Below, in pieces: positions 11,355 to 22,272 of a stretch of DNA of 64,000 bases; within the stretch, counting starts at the first letter, position 1; every line of letters starts with the position of its first letter. Location of the stretch: contig JBBHKE010003477.1 in NCBI GenBank assembly GCA_037447655.1, positions 135,991-199,990 of the forward strand, written 5' to 3'. Both the position numbers and the translations under genes were made by a program. This DNA comes from Zygnema cylindricum. Its lineage: Eukaryota; Streptophyta; Zygnematophyceae; Zygnematales; Zygnemataceae. Below the pieces are notes generated by a model. The model was not told the DNA's origin. It saw only the letters and a list, made by a program, of their open reading frames with translations, and did no database searches.

Positions 11355-11568
11355 CGGCCCATCCCCAACAAAGTCCCCTCTACCTGATGAGTTACTTCCA
11401 ATTCCTTCACTTCCTCGCCTCTAAATTGTCCCCCTCTGCGTCTGTTTCCCTTGTTTTGATAACAACCGCAATAGTGTGTCCCCGTTTCTGACAAATGTTA
11501 CATTGTTTGCTCTTGTCTGGGCATTCAAATGAGCCATGCTTTGTCTCGTTACAATTTTAACATGTCAT

Positions 11569-12585
11569 CTAAGAGGTATCTCGTAGGTATGAGCCTCTCC
11601 CTGGGCCCTGTGACCTGCCTCCTCGTCCACGAGGTCCACCTCCTCTCCCCCTAGATCCCCTAAAGTTGTAAGCTCCTCCGTCATCCTCCTCCTGATAACT
11701 CGGATAAGATGACCCTTTATTTTCTTCTTTCGATGTTGCCTTTTTCTTCTCCGTACTCTTCAAGTGGTTGATAGCGTAAGCCATTGTCGGTTTTTTTCGC
11801 CCCTTGCTAACCTCCTTTGCTACTGCAAACTTGCTTGGAAGACTCTTCATGAAGACAAACAACCTCTTTTTTTCTGTAGGGAAGTTATTGAGTGAGTTAA
11901 GTTTTTCTATGATAACATTAAACCTTTTGACTCCATCATCAATGAACTCATTCTCCTTCATTCAAAACCCAATATACTCCTCAAAGAGATAATTTTCATT
12001 TGCCTCAAATCTTTTTTCAAATCCATTTTGCAAAGCAGTCCAACAATCATAAGCCGTATAATGAGTTAGAAGATGTTCATGCATAGAACTAGCACAACTT
12101 TGTATTAGTGCGGTGGAGGCCGCCATATCTTTCTTGTCCCACTTTCTTGCTATGGCACGATCCTCGGAATGATCCGATCGTGTTTCTTCCTCGATAACGA
12201 TGTCCCAAAGTTTTCCCGGTGTGAATTTTCCTCGAATATATCTTTTCCAAATTGCATAGTTAGAACCCGTGAAGACAATGTTCTTATTAAACACTTTAAG
12301 ATCATCGTCGTTGCTCTCCTCCTCTTCCTCATAAAGTTTAGATTTCCCCTTTTTTCTTTTTATTTTCTTTGAATTGTGTGAGTCTCCACTTACACCTCCA
12401 TCTCCATCATCTCTTTGTGTATTGAGAAACTCCTGAAAACGTTCAAACATTCTCTCGTCCATCGTCACATTTTTCTCCCCCCGTTCGTCAAACTCGTCAT
12501 ATTGTGTCCATGTAATTCCTCCTCCACTAATTCCCCCACTAGTTCCTCCACTAGGTTTCACCGGGGATTTCCTTTTCTTCACCAT
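11569..12585 (-). pseudogene. Copia-1 gag
   Basis: The start is the Met at 12585 (MVKKRKSPVK), the first after the primer site. The reading contains VFTGSNYAIWKRYI (copia gag N-terminal motif), WDKKDMAASTALIQSC, HEHLLTHYTA and the helix that ends LFEEYIGF. One in-frame TGA at 11962-11964 follows; GFR there would fit the copia-2 gag, so a CGA-to-TGA change is likely. It then continues through DGVKRFNVIIEKLNSL to a Gly/Arg-rich tail. A further frameshift separates the zinc knuckle near 11.48-11.53 kb (CNICQKRGH). Confidence 0.85.
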
Positions 12586-12609
12586 ACCGGCAAGCGTTGC
12601 CAGTAGCTT

Positions 12610-12621
12610 GCTCCGATACCA
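12610..12621 (-). other. Copia-1 primer-binding site
   Basis: The minus strand reads TGGTATCGGAGC two bases after the 5' LTR. The canonical initiator-tRNA-Met site is TGGTATCAGAGC, one difference. Confidence 0.85.
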
Positions 12622-12623
12622 AT

Positions 12624-13130
12624 TGAAAGAAAATAAGCCAAACAATGTATACACAACAAAGAAGGTGTTCCTCCAAAATTCAATATATTAAATACAACCA
12701 AAGTACAAATCTCCTTTAGCTGCTGATCTTTGTACACCTCCATTATTATCTACGCCTCCAAAAAGAAAGATAAACCACTAAGTCCCAACAAGTATATATA
12801 TGTACACAACTAAAACGTGTAGGAGTACACGCGCCGAAATATACAACCGACAACTGCGAACCGGCTTGAACTACACGATACGACTAGAAAAGTCAACCGT
12901 GAACCGACTTGAACTACACAGTATGAATAGACTTTACGTGAACCAAAACAACTAAATAATTTCCACGTCACTTGTACGGTACTACCAAAACTTAAGCGAA
13001 ACGAATACAAACATACAATTTCTACGTCACTTCGAATATCTAAGGATGAAACTACTTCGTCGGTGGTCGTCGCTACTTAGCTACGAGAATCTCTTGGCGC
13101 TAAATGAGTTCTCAGTTCTTAATCCTAACA
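12624..13130 (-). repeat. Copia-1 5' LTR
   Basis: About 507 bp, TGTTAGG...CTTTCA on the minus strand. It matches 7376-7884 with scattered substitutions. Confidence 0.9.
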
Positions 13131-13465
13131 TGTCCAAGTTAATACAGGGTCCGGGACAGCTAACACAGGGGCGGTAACAAATCGCTCCTTTAGCGTGTTA
13201 AAGGTTGTCTCCTCTGCTTTCTTCCACTCATAAGGCACATCATTTTTGAGCAGCTCCGTAAGGGGTATTCAACCTTTGCAAAGCCCTCCAGGAATCTCTT
13301 GTAGTAGGAGCATAGACCAAGGAAGCTCATCAGCTCTGTGACGTTTTTCAATTGCGGCCACTCCTTAACTGCCTTAGTTTTGTTGGGATCCACTACGATT
13401 CCATTGAGACTGACCACATGGCCTAAAAACTCTATCTTTTCCTTCAATAACTCACATTTACTCAT
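13131..13465 (-). pseudogene. Gypsy RT thumb to RNase H start, up to the copia-1 insertion
   Basis: Reads KIEFLGHVVSLNG, the PNKTKAVKEWP connection and FLGLCSYYKRF, then in a shifted frame APVLAVPDPVLTWT. The next expected residues, VITDASD, are found on the other side of copia-1 at 7.37 kb. Confidence 0.85.
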
Positions 13466-13466
13466 C

Positions 13467-14060
13467 TTAGCCTACAACTTGTTTTCCTTCAGAATCTGTA
13501 ACATTGTTTTTTTGGTGCTTGGCATGGTCCTCTATCTTTTTAGTATACAATAGGATGTCATCTAAGAATAGTATTACAAACGCATCCAGATGATGGCTAA
13601 AGATAGAATTCATTAAGTGCATAAAAGTAGCCGGTGCATTAGTCAACCTAAGTGGCATGAGTAAAAATTGAAAATGACCGTACCTAGTCCTGAATGCAGT
13701 CTTCTCTACATCATCTTCTACAACTCTAATTTGGTGGTATCCACTGCGTAAGTCTATCTTAGAAAAGTACTTAACACCTCTTAAAGTGTCTAACAATTCA
13801 TGAATCCTTGGGAGGGGGTATGCATTCTTGATTGTTAACTTGTTAAACTTTCGGTAGTCCACACACATACATAGGCTCCTATCTTTCTTGGTCACAAAGA
13901 GGAGGGGGGCTCCATACGATGACTTGCTCAACTCAATAGCTCCGGCCTCTACCGATTCGGAGAGCTGTTTCTTGAGCTCATCCAATTCGATGTAGCTCAT
14001 TTTATACATCCTATTCGATGGGGGCACAGCTCTAGAAATGAGCTCGATATTGTGGTCCAC
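13467..14060 (-). pseudogene. Gypsy reverse transcriptase core
   Basis: An open frame of 197 codons. It contains [66 protein letters not shown] and the catalytic FLDDILLY, which are the seven-block RT pattern of Ty3/gypsy elements. It then breaks into another frame for the thumb. Confidence 0.9.
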
Positions 14061-14265
14061 GTCGCGTTTCGGAGGTAAACCTTCTCAGAGCTTTGGGGGA
14101 AAAACATGGACATACTCCTGTAGAAGTTTTGCAATGGCTTTCGGGGCCTCAACGGAAGCTTCCCCTTTGTCCTCACCTTTTTTGGCGTTAAAGTTGGGAT
14201 CTTTCTTCAACCTCTCTTCGCGGATCCCCTCCTTTATCTCCTCCACCGGTCGCACAACAACAATT

Positions 14266-14742
14266 CTAATTGTTTCCCTTTTTTTTTAATGCCCTCTTAA
14301 GCTGTAAAGCTGAAACCACGCGTCCCTCTTCCATGTCTTTACTAGCCACTCCCACCTCTACCTCAAATTCTTTTTCACTTTTCTTTACTCTCATACTGTT
14401 GGTCCTCCAATCAATTGTCGGGTTCCATTTCTGGAGCCATGGCTTCCTCAAGATAACCTTGTGGTCTCCGAGAGGTAATACGTGGAGCGTCTCGTACCAA
14501 TGAAAACTCCTCGTACTGACAGGTAACCGAGGAGTACGATGGGTGATCGAAAGAGAGCTACCATCGGCCAACTGAACCTGCTGCATGTCCAAAACAACCA
14601 TGAGAGGAAGCTTCAACTTATTAGTTGTTTTCTTGTTGATGAAATTCCCTGACGCATCAGAGTCAACCATAAAGCCGGCCAGGCTGCCCTCAATCTTTCC
14701 TTTGAAAACCATTGGGTCTCCGCCTTCTACACCTAGCCTCAT
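14266..14742 (-). pseudogene. Gypsy aspartic protease region
   Basis: An open frame of 158 codons. It reads GFMVDSDASGNFI where retroviral-type proteases read (L/M)(V/I)DSGAS-NFI, followed by the family's KL-L and later hydrophobic strand. The Gly of the catalytic DSG is Asp here, which should abolish activity. It lies directly upstream of RT, as expected for Ty3/gypsy. Confidence 0.75.
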
Positions 14743-14789
14743 GACGCTAAATTTGCCTTTTCAGGCATTCTCTGGCCATATGGTCTAGA

Positions 14790-15198
14790 GAACCACATCG
14801 GAAGCATAATCCATTCTGTCTCATCTATTCGAGTTCCTTAGGGGACGAAATGTTGGTTTTACTTTTAGTGATTTTCTTCTTATTCTTAATCGCATTGACC
14901 ACGTCGGCATCCTTCTTAATAGCTCCTAACTCCATGGGGGTTGGACGTCATCTCTTTGCCATCCTCCGCTACTGGTCGACTAATAACGGTAGGATTTACA
15001 GATGGTGAAGTCCACCAAATTGGTCCGTTCCGCAAAGTAGATGATTGTCGAGAGACTACGAATAGTTGTTTCCGGCGCGAGCCATTGTTCCACATCCCTC
15101 AGAATTCAAGCTTTAAGCCCTTTATGATATCGGTCAATGGCTTTGTCCTCCCTCATTGTTTGGATTTGATCTTTGCACTCTAAGAACAGCTGCGTATT
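14790..15198 (-). pseudogene. Gypsy gag, C-terminal part
   Basis: The minus strand reads NTQLFLECKDQIQTM, AIDRYHKGLKA and then, after a TGA, DVEQWLAPETTIRSL. This resembles the gag helix pattern Y...F--GL---ir--v. It continues the gag piece beyond copia-3. It has at least one in-frame stop. Confidence 0.5.
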
Positions 15199-15378
15199 TG
15201 TTGAAATTAAAGGTTTACTTAGGTATTTTATAGGTTACTTAATTGACTTAAATAGGAGCAGGAAAAAAACACAGGCAACCTATTTCTAACTTCTCTCTCT
15301 AGCCCCCATACTTGCCGTAGTCACTGAAGGCTGGAGAGGAAGCTAGAGCCATGGCTGCCTATGCTTCCTCTAGAGTCA
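15199..15378 (+). repeat. Copia-3 5' LTR
   Basis: Starts TGTTGAAATTAA and ends near AGAGTCA. It matches the copy at 17480-17658 almost throughout, with small indels and substitutions. Confidence 0.75.
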
Positions 15379-15410
15379 GAAGTCTTCAGTTTAGATACAG
15401 ATAAATCTAA

Positions 15411-17440
15411 CTAACTAGATCCTAAAGGGAAACCCGGATTCTTGGTGGGATATGATGAGGATGTAATAGGGTATAGAGTGTATGATCTAAAGAGAGAAGA
15501 TATAATTCTAGTAAAGCACCTAGTAGCTATGGATGAAGGGAAGTCGATAGATCCCTTCAAATCCTCAAAGTCAGTCAGAATGAGATTTGAGTCAGACAAT
15601 TCTGATGACTTTCATTTTCCAAACTATTCGGTTCTCAAACTTGCAGGTTCAAATTAGACTGAGAAAGACTTGGACTTGGAAACACTGGTGACACGTGTAC
15701 CTGAAGCGGAAGACGTGGTGGTAACGGATATGCATCCGAGGGACAAGGGAGAAGCCGTGGTGATTCCAAAGAATCCACGGGAACGATCTATTCCGACCGC
15801 AAATTTTTAGGGAGGGAGAAGATGTAGCAAAAGACTTCAAGAGAAACAAGTTAACAACAATGTAACTAAACTATCTCACCCGTATGAACCTCAAACATAT
15901 GGAGAGGCAATAAAATGCCCGGAGAAAAACTGGTGGAAAACGACCATCAATGAAGAGATGGCTTTAATCATGGCGGCTGATACATGGGAGTTGGTGGACT
16001 AACCACCCGATCGAAAACCAATTTGATGTTAGTGGGTTTTCGAATTAAAACTGAATCCGGACAATACTATTGAGCGGTATAAGGTACGGTAAGTGGCCAA
16101 AGGTTTTACTCAGAAAGAGGGAATAGACTACGAAGATACCTTTGCTCCGGTCGTCAAATTTACCTCGGTCCGGATACTTCTCAATCTGGCAGCTGGAGAA
16201 GACATGGAAGTACTCAGATGAACATCAAAACAACCTTCTTACATAGAGAACTAGAGGAGGAGATCTTCATGCGACAGGCGGAAGGATTCGTGGAACAAGG
16301 AGAGGAAAGTAAGGTATGCAGGCTGATCAAATCCCTCTATGGTTTGAAACAAGCGCCCACACAATGGAACAAGAAACTTGATGACTCCCTTACCGGTCTA
16401 GGATACATCCGGATCAACTCAAATCATTCAATTTATGTTTTTGAAGATGAGGAAGGTGTCAGCTTTATTGCAATTTACGTTGATGATTTGTTTGTTTTGA
16501 GTAAGTCAATGGAGAAAATCAACAAACTAAAAACAGATCTAAAAGGAAAATTTGACATGAAGGACATGGGGGAGGCAAGATATATTCTGTAATACAAGTA
16601 GAGAGATATAGAGAAAAGAGAATAATTAGACTAACTCAGAAAAAGGCAATTGGAAACATTTTGGAAAAATTTCAGATAGATAAAGCCAACAGTTCACTCC
16701 CATGGACCTAAAGAAGGGTAGTGAGGGGAGTGAGGAAGGCGATATCCTAATTCTAGATGATGAACTAGATCCAGAAGAGAAGAAGTTTATGCAGACTATC
16801 CCATACAAACAGGTAGAGGGCAGTCTGATTTATTTTATGAATTGTACCAGACCGGATTTGGCAGCAGCTATAGGAGTGCTAAATAGGAGTCTAAATGCTC
16901 CTACCAAAAGGGATTGGGAAGCAGCTAAGAGGGTCCTCAGATATCTCATAGGAACTAGGGATCTATAGCTACATTTGGGTCGGGAAAATACTGACATCAC
17001 CACTTGGAGTGATGCAAGCTATGGGGATGCTCCGATGCAAAGATGTACATGTGGATATGTGTTGTATGTGGGGAATGGTGCTTGTTGCTGGAGCAATAAA
17101 CAACAAAAGGTCATTGCTCAGTCCACCACGGAGGCTGAGTATATGTCATCTTGCTCTGCTTTGAAGGACTTGATGTGGGTCAAATCCTTGCTTGGTGAAT
17201 AGGGGAATCTTAAGAGTGGAATTTAGAAAATATTCTGTGATAATGAAACAGTAATTGCAATTGCTGCTAATCCTAAACATCACTTTAAAGCAAAGCACAT
17301 GGATATCAGACTTAGCTTTGTCAAGGAAAAGGTGGAGAACAAAATAATAAGTCTAGAGTATAAACCAGACAGTGAGATGGTGGCATACATGATGACAAAG
17401 CCTGTGCCTTCTCCTAAATTAATTTTATGATGAGAGAAGT
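15411..17440 (+). pseudogene. Copia-3 pol remnant (integrase C-end, RT, RNase H)
   Basis: The plus strand reads the end of integrase (GFLVGYDEDVIGYRVYD), then the RT start, RT core with SLYGLKQAP and the catalytic IYVDDL near 16470-16490, then RNase H with GSLIYFMNCTRPDL, TTEAEYMS and the KHMDIR end. Stops and frameshifts separate the blocks at about 15.66, 16.0-16.2, 16.59, 16.97 and 17.2 kb. The order and spacing are those of a copia pol C-terminal half. It cannot make a single polyprotein. Confidence 0.85.
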
Positions 17441-17479
17441 GTGAACTTAAATTTAAAAATGATTAGAAAATAAGGGGAG

Positions 17480-17658
17480 TGTTGAAATTAAATGTTTACT
17501 TAGGTATTTTCTAGGTTACTTATTGACTTAAATAGGAGCAGAAAAAAGCAGGGGCAGCCTGCTTCTAACTTCTCTCTCTAGCCCCCATACTTGACGTAGT
17601 CACTAAAGGCTGGAGAGGAAGCTAGAGCCATGGCTGCCTATGCTTCCCTTAGAGTCAG
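17480..17658 (+). repeat. Copia-3 3' LTR
   Basis: Directly follows the polypurine tract. It is the same sequence as 15199-15378 apart from scattered differences. Confidence 0.75.
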
Positions 17659-17689
17659 AAGGCACCCCTTTGGTAAACTTACCAAAATG

Positions 17690-18515
17690 ATTGACGGACC
17701 CAAGATTTGATCCAAGTACCTACAGTCCGTCCAAGTAGCCTAGTGTCGTTACCATGTAGCCTAACACCTGTGTCGAAGTATATAGGGTACGATAGCTAGT
17801 TAAAGACGTGGAAATAGAGAAGTTCATTTAACTGACGAACATACCACAATCACATAAACATAGTTAGATAGAATTACATCGAAATGTACTTCTTGTATTT
17901 TAACGGTATAAAATTAAGGCTGATATCAATCAAACGGCGGAGGAAGAAGTCGAGATCATGCAATGGACGATTTGGCAGTTTGCGGTCACAACCACACCAA
18001 GTGACACATGGCAGTATGACATTGGATAGCGGCATCTCCGGGATATACCATGGCGAACCCGGATATGGCAGGCGTTGTCTTCTTCGCCATGTCGTACAAT
18101 GGCCATACAAAAAATACTCCGGGCCAAATACCTTTTTGTACTATACACTGAATTAATTGGTTCTTTACTTTAGTAGTAGAGGGATTAGAGAGGGGTTTAG
18201 GACTTAGGAAAATTAGAGGTAGCGTCCTCTCTCTCCCAAAGAGCTCTTGTATAAAAGGTCATCTTTGATCATTGATAATTTACTACTCAGGGGAGAAAGT
18301 TCAAGGATTCTTTTTGTAACAGACTAAAGGGAGTATGTTCTTCTAAGGGGTGAAGTCTGACAAGTCTGTATTCTGTCAGGGTGTCAGTAATACTCATACA
18401 AAGACTAAGGGATTGAGGCTATCCTAGGGGCTTTTGGTAAGCTGCCTACTCAGAGTACCAATAGAGGTCTCAGAGTTGCAGTATACTCCAAGACACAAGT
18501 GCGTGCGTTATTTCA
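17690..18515 (+). mobile_element. LTR-like insert within gypsy gag (possible solo LTR)
   Basis: Gag reading breaks after ARDRISVLK at about 18.51 kb and seems to resume as SVNHFGKFTKG at about 17.68 kb. The DNA between has no coding content but has a TATAAAAGG box at 18250 followed by leader-like sequence on the plus strand, as in an LTR promoter. I could not fix the ends or a target duplication. It may be a solo LTR of an element absent from the window. Confidence 0.4.
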
Positions 18516-18937
18516 GCACCGAGATCCTATCCCTCGCGGCCTTGACTATGTTCAAGGGTTGCCAATATTCACGAATGGAGCGAATGAAGAGGGTCCAAAC
18601 AACGGGTACTTAGCTGTTTTCCACCATTGGTCTCCACTACCCCTTGCTGCTCCTTTCAGTAGGCTTTCCACGTAGTAAATCTTGTCACGATCACATACGC
18701 CGAAAAAACTCTTAAGGTAATTCGCCATCGAAAACAACCACGCATCGATTTTCTTATGCTTGGCAGGAAACTTAGGCCTCCTCACATCTCTCTCCTTGCT
18801 TCCATGTGCTATATCATCAAGACAAGATTCCAAGGTGGCGACAGTGTTGTAAGATGAGCATTCTACAGTCGACCATTCTCCAACTCTGGAAGAACTCTCT
18901 CTAACATTGCAGCCGTAGACACGTCTTGATCTTCCAT
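18516..18937 (-). pseudogene. Gypsy gag, N-terminal part
   Basis: A start Met lies at 18937, about 20 bp beyond the primer site. Three successive frames are needed to read gag: MEDQDVSTAAM at the start, then CLDDIAHGSKE...WLFSMANYLKSFF, then EYWQPLNIVKAARDRI. The last two resemble the capsid-like retrotransposon gag domain, whose helix ends in ARD-L-LKQ. It has at least two frameshifts. The reading stops at the boundary of the LTR-like insert on its left. Confidence 0.6.
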
Positions 18938-18957
18938 ACTATCGGGTCACGAGAGTT

Positions 18958-18970
18958 GGCTCCAATACTA
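18958..18970 (-). other. Primer-binding-site-like sequence of the gypsy element
   Basis: One base after the LTR end, the minus strand reads TAGTATTGGAGCC. This matches TGGTATCAGAGCC, the initiator tRNA-Met primer site, at 10 of 13 positions. Confidence 0.5.
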
Positions 18971-18971
18971 G

Positions 18972-19455
18972 TGTAAAAAAGGGGGGGTGGTGATTTAACA
19001 CTCAAGGGTATTACACACACTAATAGTGCACAACGGAACGCTTACACGAACCCACTTGTAGCAACAGCAAGGTTATAGTTCATGCACAGGAAAGAGCTCA
19101 AGAGTATTATTAATTAGAGAGGGGAGAATACAGAGTGCTCGCTAGAAGGAGTCGACTTCAAAAAAAGTCCCCTTTCGACTAAACCTATTCTGTTATTTAA
19201 ACTAGCTGGTTGCTTAACAACTTAGTACTACAACTATATACGTGGCAGCTCTCAGTCTGACGTGTCCTAACCACACTAGGTTATAGAACTACAAAATCAA
19301 ATCACATTCCATTGCGTTGTTATGCTACCATGTTGGGCTAGTGTGACATCGCATTTGCGCTGCTTTAATATCGGAGCTACGCTGGCCGAACATCACAGCC
19401 ATAGCAGTTGCTCCATTCCGCCCTCAACTAACTAAGTCATTGTAACCCAGTTACA
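18972..19455 (-). repeat. 5' LTR of the gypsy chromovirus
   Basis: This segment has TGTAAC...TTTACA ends on the minus strand. It is bounded on one side by a primer-site-like sequence and gag, and on the other by copia-type integrase sequence on the same strand. The boundaries were set from the TG/CA ends and the junction with the flanking copia remnant. The partner LTR was not found. Confidence 0.6.
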
Positions 19456-20360
19456 ATATGTGAGTTTTGTTGTATGTAGCATGGCCCGCACCATCTATTG
19501 CAATGTCCGAATCTTCCTCTCTGCGATTCCATTTGATTGTGCAGAATAAATCCATTTGATTGTGGGGAATAAAGAGCCATGAACTGCTGCTCAATCTCAG
19601 TTTCCTTACAATATTTAGTGAAGGCAAGAAATTCACCTCCATGGTCCGATTTTACCGCCTTTACCTACCTCCCACTTTTCCTCTCAACCATAATCAAAAA
19701 TTCTTTAAATGTCTCTAATGCGTCTGACTTAGCCTTTAAAAGATATACCCGTGTTTTCCTGCTGAAATCATCAACTATCACCATAATGTTTATATTTTTT
19801 CCAATATTTTCTAGATGTATGTCCCCACAAAGATCTACATAGACTAGGTCTAAAGGGGCATTCGCGTTGAATTGAAGATCTTTTATCGGATGAGGCTTCT
19901 TTTTATGCTTCCTTTTTGTTCTACCTACATATCCGATAACTTTCTCTCTTATCGCAACGTCGAGGCCTCCAACCACACCATGACGAATCATCTCTTTGAT
20001 GTTACTCTATGAAGTGTGACACATTCGATGCTGCTAGAACGTAAGGTCCTCTTTGTTGACCTCTGCTAAGTGAAGGTGCCCTTCTTCATCCGGTGTCCTT
20101 TTTATTGGTTTCCTCCAAATCAACCTAGTCTGCATATTTTCAGTTGCGATGCCCTCTGCAAAAGGTCATGTTTTACTACTCAAAATGATTTTACCTCCTA
20201 TACACGTGTCTCTTCCACCTTTTTTCTGAAATTGTGGGACACTTAAGAGATTGAGGCATCCTCTTGGATTATAAAGCACATTGTTAAAACGTACTCTTTT
20301 GACTTTAGTTGTCCCTTCCATATATTGTGTCGATTGATCCAAACGTCTATCCACCCTTTT
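19456..20360 (-). pseudogene. Copia-C protease end and integrase remnant
   Basis: Frames at 20166-20354 (VRFNNVLYNPRGCLNLLSV, GGRDTC) and 19665-19991 (MIRHGVVGGLDVA, LDLVYVDLCGDIH, IMVIVDDFSRKT) match copia-1 protease-integrase closely, so it is the same family. It stops abruptly at the gypsy LTR, in the segment corresponding to copia-1 10.24 kb. Confidence 0.85.
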
Positions 20361-20399
20361 TGGTATGCCTGCTTTATTCTCTTGCTATTCCTATATTCT

Positions 20400-21689
20400 G
20401 TCATCCTGGCTTTGAAGGGGAAAACCATGGTTTCTTTATTTTCTATCTTTTTTTCACCTTATATCCAGCTATAACAAAAGAGATTAAATTAAAATGCCAT
20501 TTTTCATCATGTAACTTCTTTCAACCTCCATTGAGCTTGGTCTTGCTCTCTATCAACATTTGCTCTTCCCCATTTACTATCTCCAAATCAGCATTTGCTC
20601 TTCCCCATTTACTATCTTCCAAAGACGGTTTATAGTAAGGTGACCTCTGATAAACTTTTTCCACAGGACATAATTAGTGGTATTAAAGACAACTAATTTC
20701 TCTGGTCTAACTTTCTTCGTTTTCTAATTCTTCATCAAAATTCGAATCTTCTTCTACCTTTGTTTTTTTTTTCTTATCCTCTATTTTATCTCTCGCTCAT
20801 CTGCTCATCCACTAAAATGATCGGCAGATAGATAAGATTTTTTTTCTTTTCTCTCACTTAGCTGGGATTGAAAACAGGAATCTACATAACGCATGAAGTT
20901 TTATAAATGTTTTTTCCAATATCTCTTCTATATTATGATTCTCTTCAAATTGAGCGCAAAAAAAAAATTGAAATCCATCTCTCTCTTAGGATTCGTCATG
21001 GGGGAAAAAATATATCTATTCAGCTTTTTCCCCATGAGCCATTTCTATCTCCAAATAATTAGCAACGATACCAATTGATGGATTTCTAAATAAAATTCCA
21101 TGCAAAACAAATTCTCAAAAACCATAAAAAATACCATGCGGACGCTCGTAAATGAAAGAGGATAACCGGCGAAAATATTTATTACTGTTTTGGCTTCGGA
21201 GAGATGTCTTTTCTCTTCCACACAATAGCTTCTTTTGAGATCTTTCGGTTCTTGCTTATCTCTATTAACTATTTTCCACAATTTTTTTTTAAATGAGCTC
21301 CCCTTTAATATATTTTTCCATACAACGTAATTAGAGCCATTGAATAACACGGTTTTGTCGGCCATGCAAAAATTTCCTTCTTGATTACCAACATCAAGGC
21401 TTTCTCTTTATCACTTTTCGACTTCGCTTTTTGTTTTTTTGTTTTTTTTCTTATTTAAGCCTTTTTTTTCAAATCACTGTCGTCACTATCATCAGGATCC
21501 CGATCCAAGTTATGAAGCTTCTGTAAATTGTCTCTCTGGTGAGCAGCCGTGAGTCGCTAAATTAAAAGTGCGAAAAAGATCATCAAACAAAGTTTAGAGT
21601 TGATCTTGTGATATTTACACTTTCACGTTTTTTCTTTCTCTTCTTTTGCATCAAACTGTTTTGCACTAAAACCTTTCTTACTTTGTTCA
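20400..21689 (-). pseudogene. Copia-C gag remnants
   Basis: Two gag-start motifs lie in tandem: MADKTVLFNGSNYVVWKN at 21365 and LVVFNTTNYVLWKKFIRG at about 20.69 kb. N-terminal helical sequence (FDAKEEKEKT region) lies at 21.6-21.68 kb. Stops and shifts are frequent. A 32-bp tandem duplication (CATTTGCTCTTCCCC unit) is at 20556-20620. Confidence 0.7.
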
Positions 21690-22104
21690 TGTAAGGGTCG
21701 ATTCACACGACAATAGAAGAAAGACAGAATATAATGCGGAAGCAAGAGATAGCAAGAAGAAAGACACTCCAGCAAAAGACAAGTATATTTCACCGGAAGT
21801 TTTCCCCTTACAAAAGATGATATTTCCCCCAAACGACTAAGTCCTAAATACTCCAAACTCCTACCAAAGGTATTACTCTATCGCACGTCGTACAAAAGTA
21901 TGCGCGCGAACCAATGAACATAAAGTCCTAACCAAACGAAATACTGTACGCGATACTATTCGAAAATATGAGACCGCCGTACATAAATATAAGGTACCGA
22001 ATGAAAACATACGACTACCGCACGAATCTAAAGTACTACGCACGAAACAACACACACAACGACGATGAACATAACCGAGACGTCGTTTCACAAAGAACCT
22101 AACA
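21690..22104 (-). repeat. Copia-2 3' LTR
   Basis: About 415 bp. The inner edge abuts the polypurine tract. It contains extra sequence around 21.96-22.01 kb absent from the other LTR. Confidence 0.92.
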
Positions 22105-22272
22105 ATCCCCCTCTCTTTGTGAAACCCCCCCTCTCAAACTAAAAACAAGCCTAATTTGGGTCGTCCATGTGAAAGTACATCGTGCGCCGCCGCCTTAGTC
22201 ATCATATCTGCGGCCTCCTCCAAAGTCGACACATATAAGAATTCGGTTCCCTTCGCTGCAACTAGATCTCGT

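Larger units (their letters stand above)
7376..13130 (-). mobile_element. Copia-1: near full-length Ty1/copia element inside the gypsy pol
   Basis: LTRs at 7376-7884 and 12624-13130 match closely. On the minus strand a primer site (TGGTATCGGAGC) follows the 5' LTR and a polypurine tract (AAGAGGGAGAA) precedes the 3' LTR. Gag, protease, integrase, RT and RNase H are in copia order. It splits the gypsy reading between LTWT and VITDASD. The expected 5-bp target duplication is not clear: the flanks read ACTGG and TGTCC. Confidence 0.92.
15199..17658 (+). mobile_element. Copia-3: Ty1/copia element with internal deletion, inserted in gypsy gag
   Basis: Two nearly identical copies of a roughly 180-bp LTR beginning TGTTGAAATTAAA flank 2.1 kb of copia pol on the plus strand. 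A polypurine tract, AAGGGGAG, sits directly before the 3' LTR at 17480. The 5' LTR is followed within about 35 bp by integrase C-terminal sequence, so primer site, gag, protease and the integrase core are missing. The sequence on both sides fits gypsy gag. No clean target duplication is visible. Confidence 0.8.
5440..19455 (-). mobile_element. Ty3/gypsy chromovirus, decayed and multiply interrupted
   Basis: On the minus strand the order is 5' LTR (18972-19455), primer site, gag, protease, reverse transcriptase, RNase H, integrase and chromodomain, which is the chromovirus order. It is interrupted by copia-1 (7376-13130) inside the RT/RNase H junction, by copia-3 (15199-17658) inside gag, and by an LTR-like insert (about 17.7-18.5 kb) also inside gag. 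No 3' LTR matching 18972-19455 was found left of the chromodomain, so that end is lost or diverged. The coding parts carry stops and frameshifts. Confidence 0.85.

Noticed and set aside
7371-13135. A clean 5-bp target duplication for copia-1
   Set aside because: Flanks read ACTGG and TGTCC on the plus strand, and shifting the boundary by a few bases does not give a match, so none is claimed.
17884-18156. Plus-strand 90-codon and overlapping minus-strand frames in the LTR-like insert
   Set aside because: No motif and frames on both strands overlap; fits non-coding LTR sequence better.
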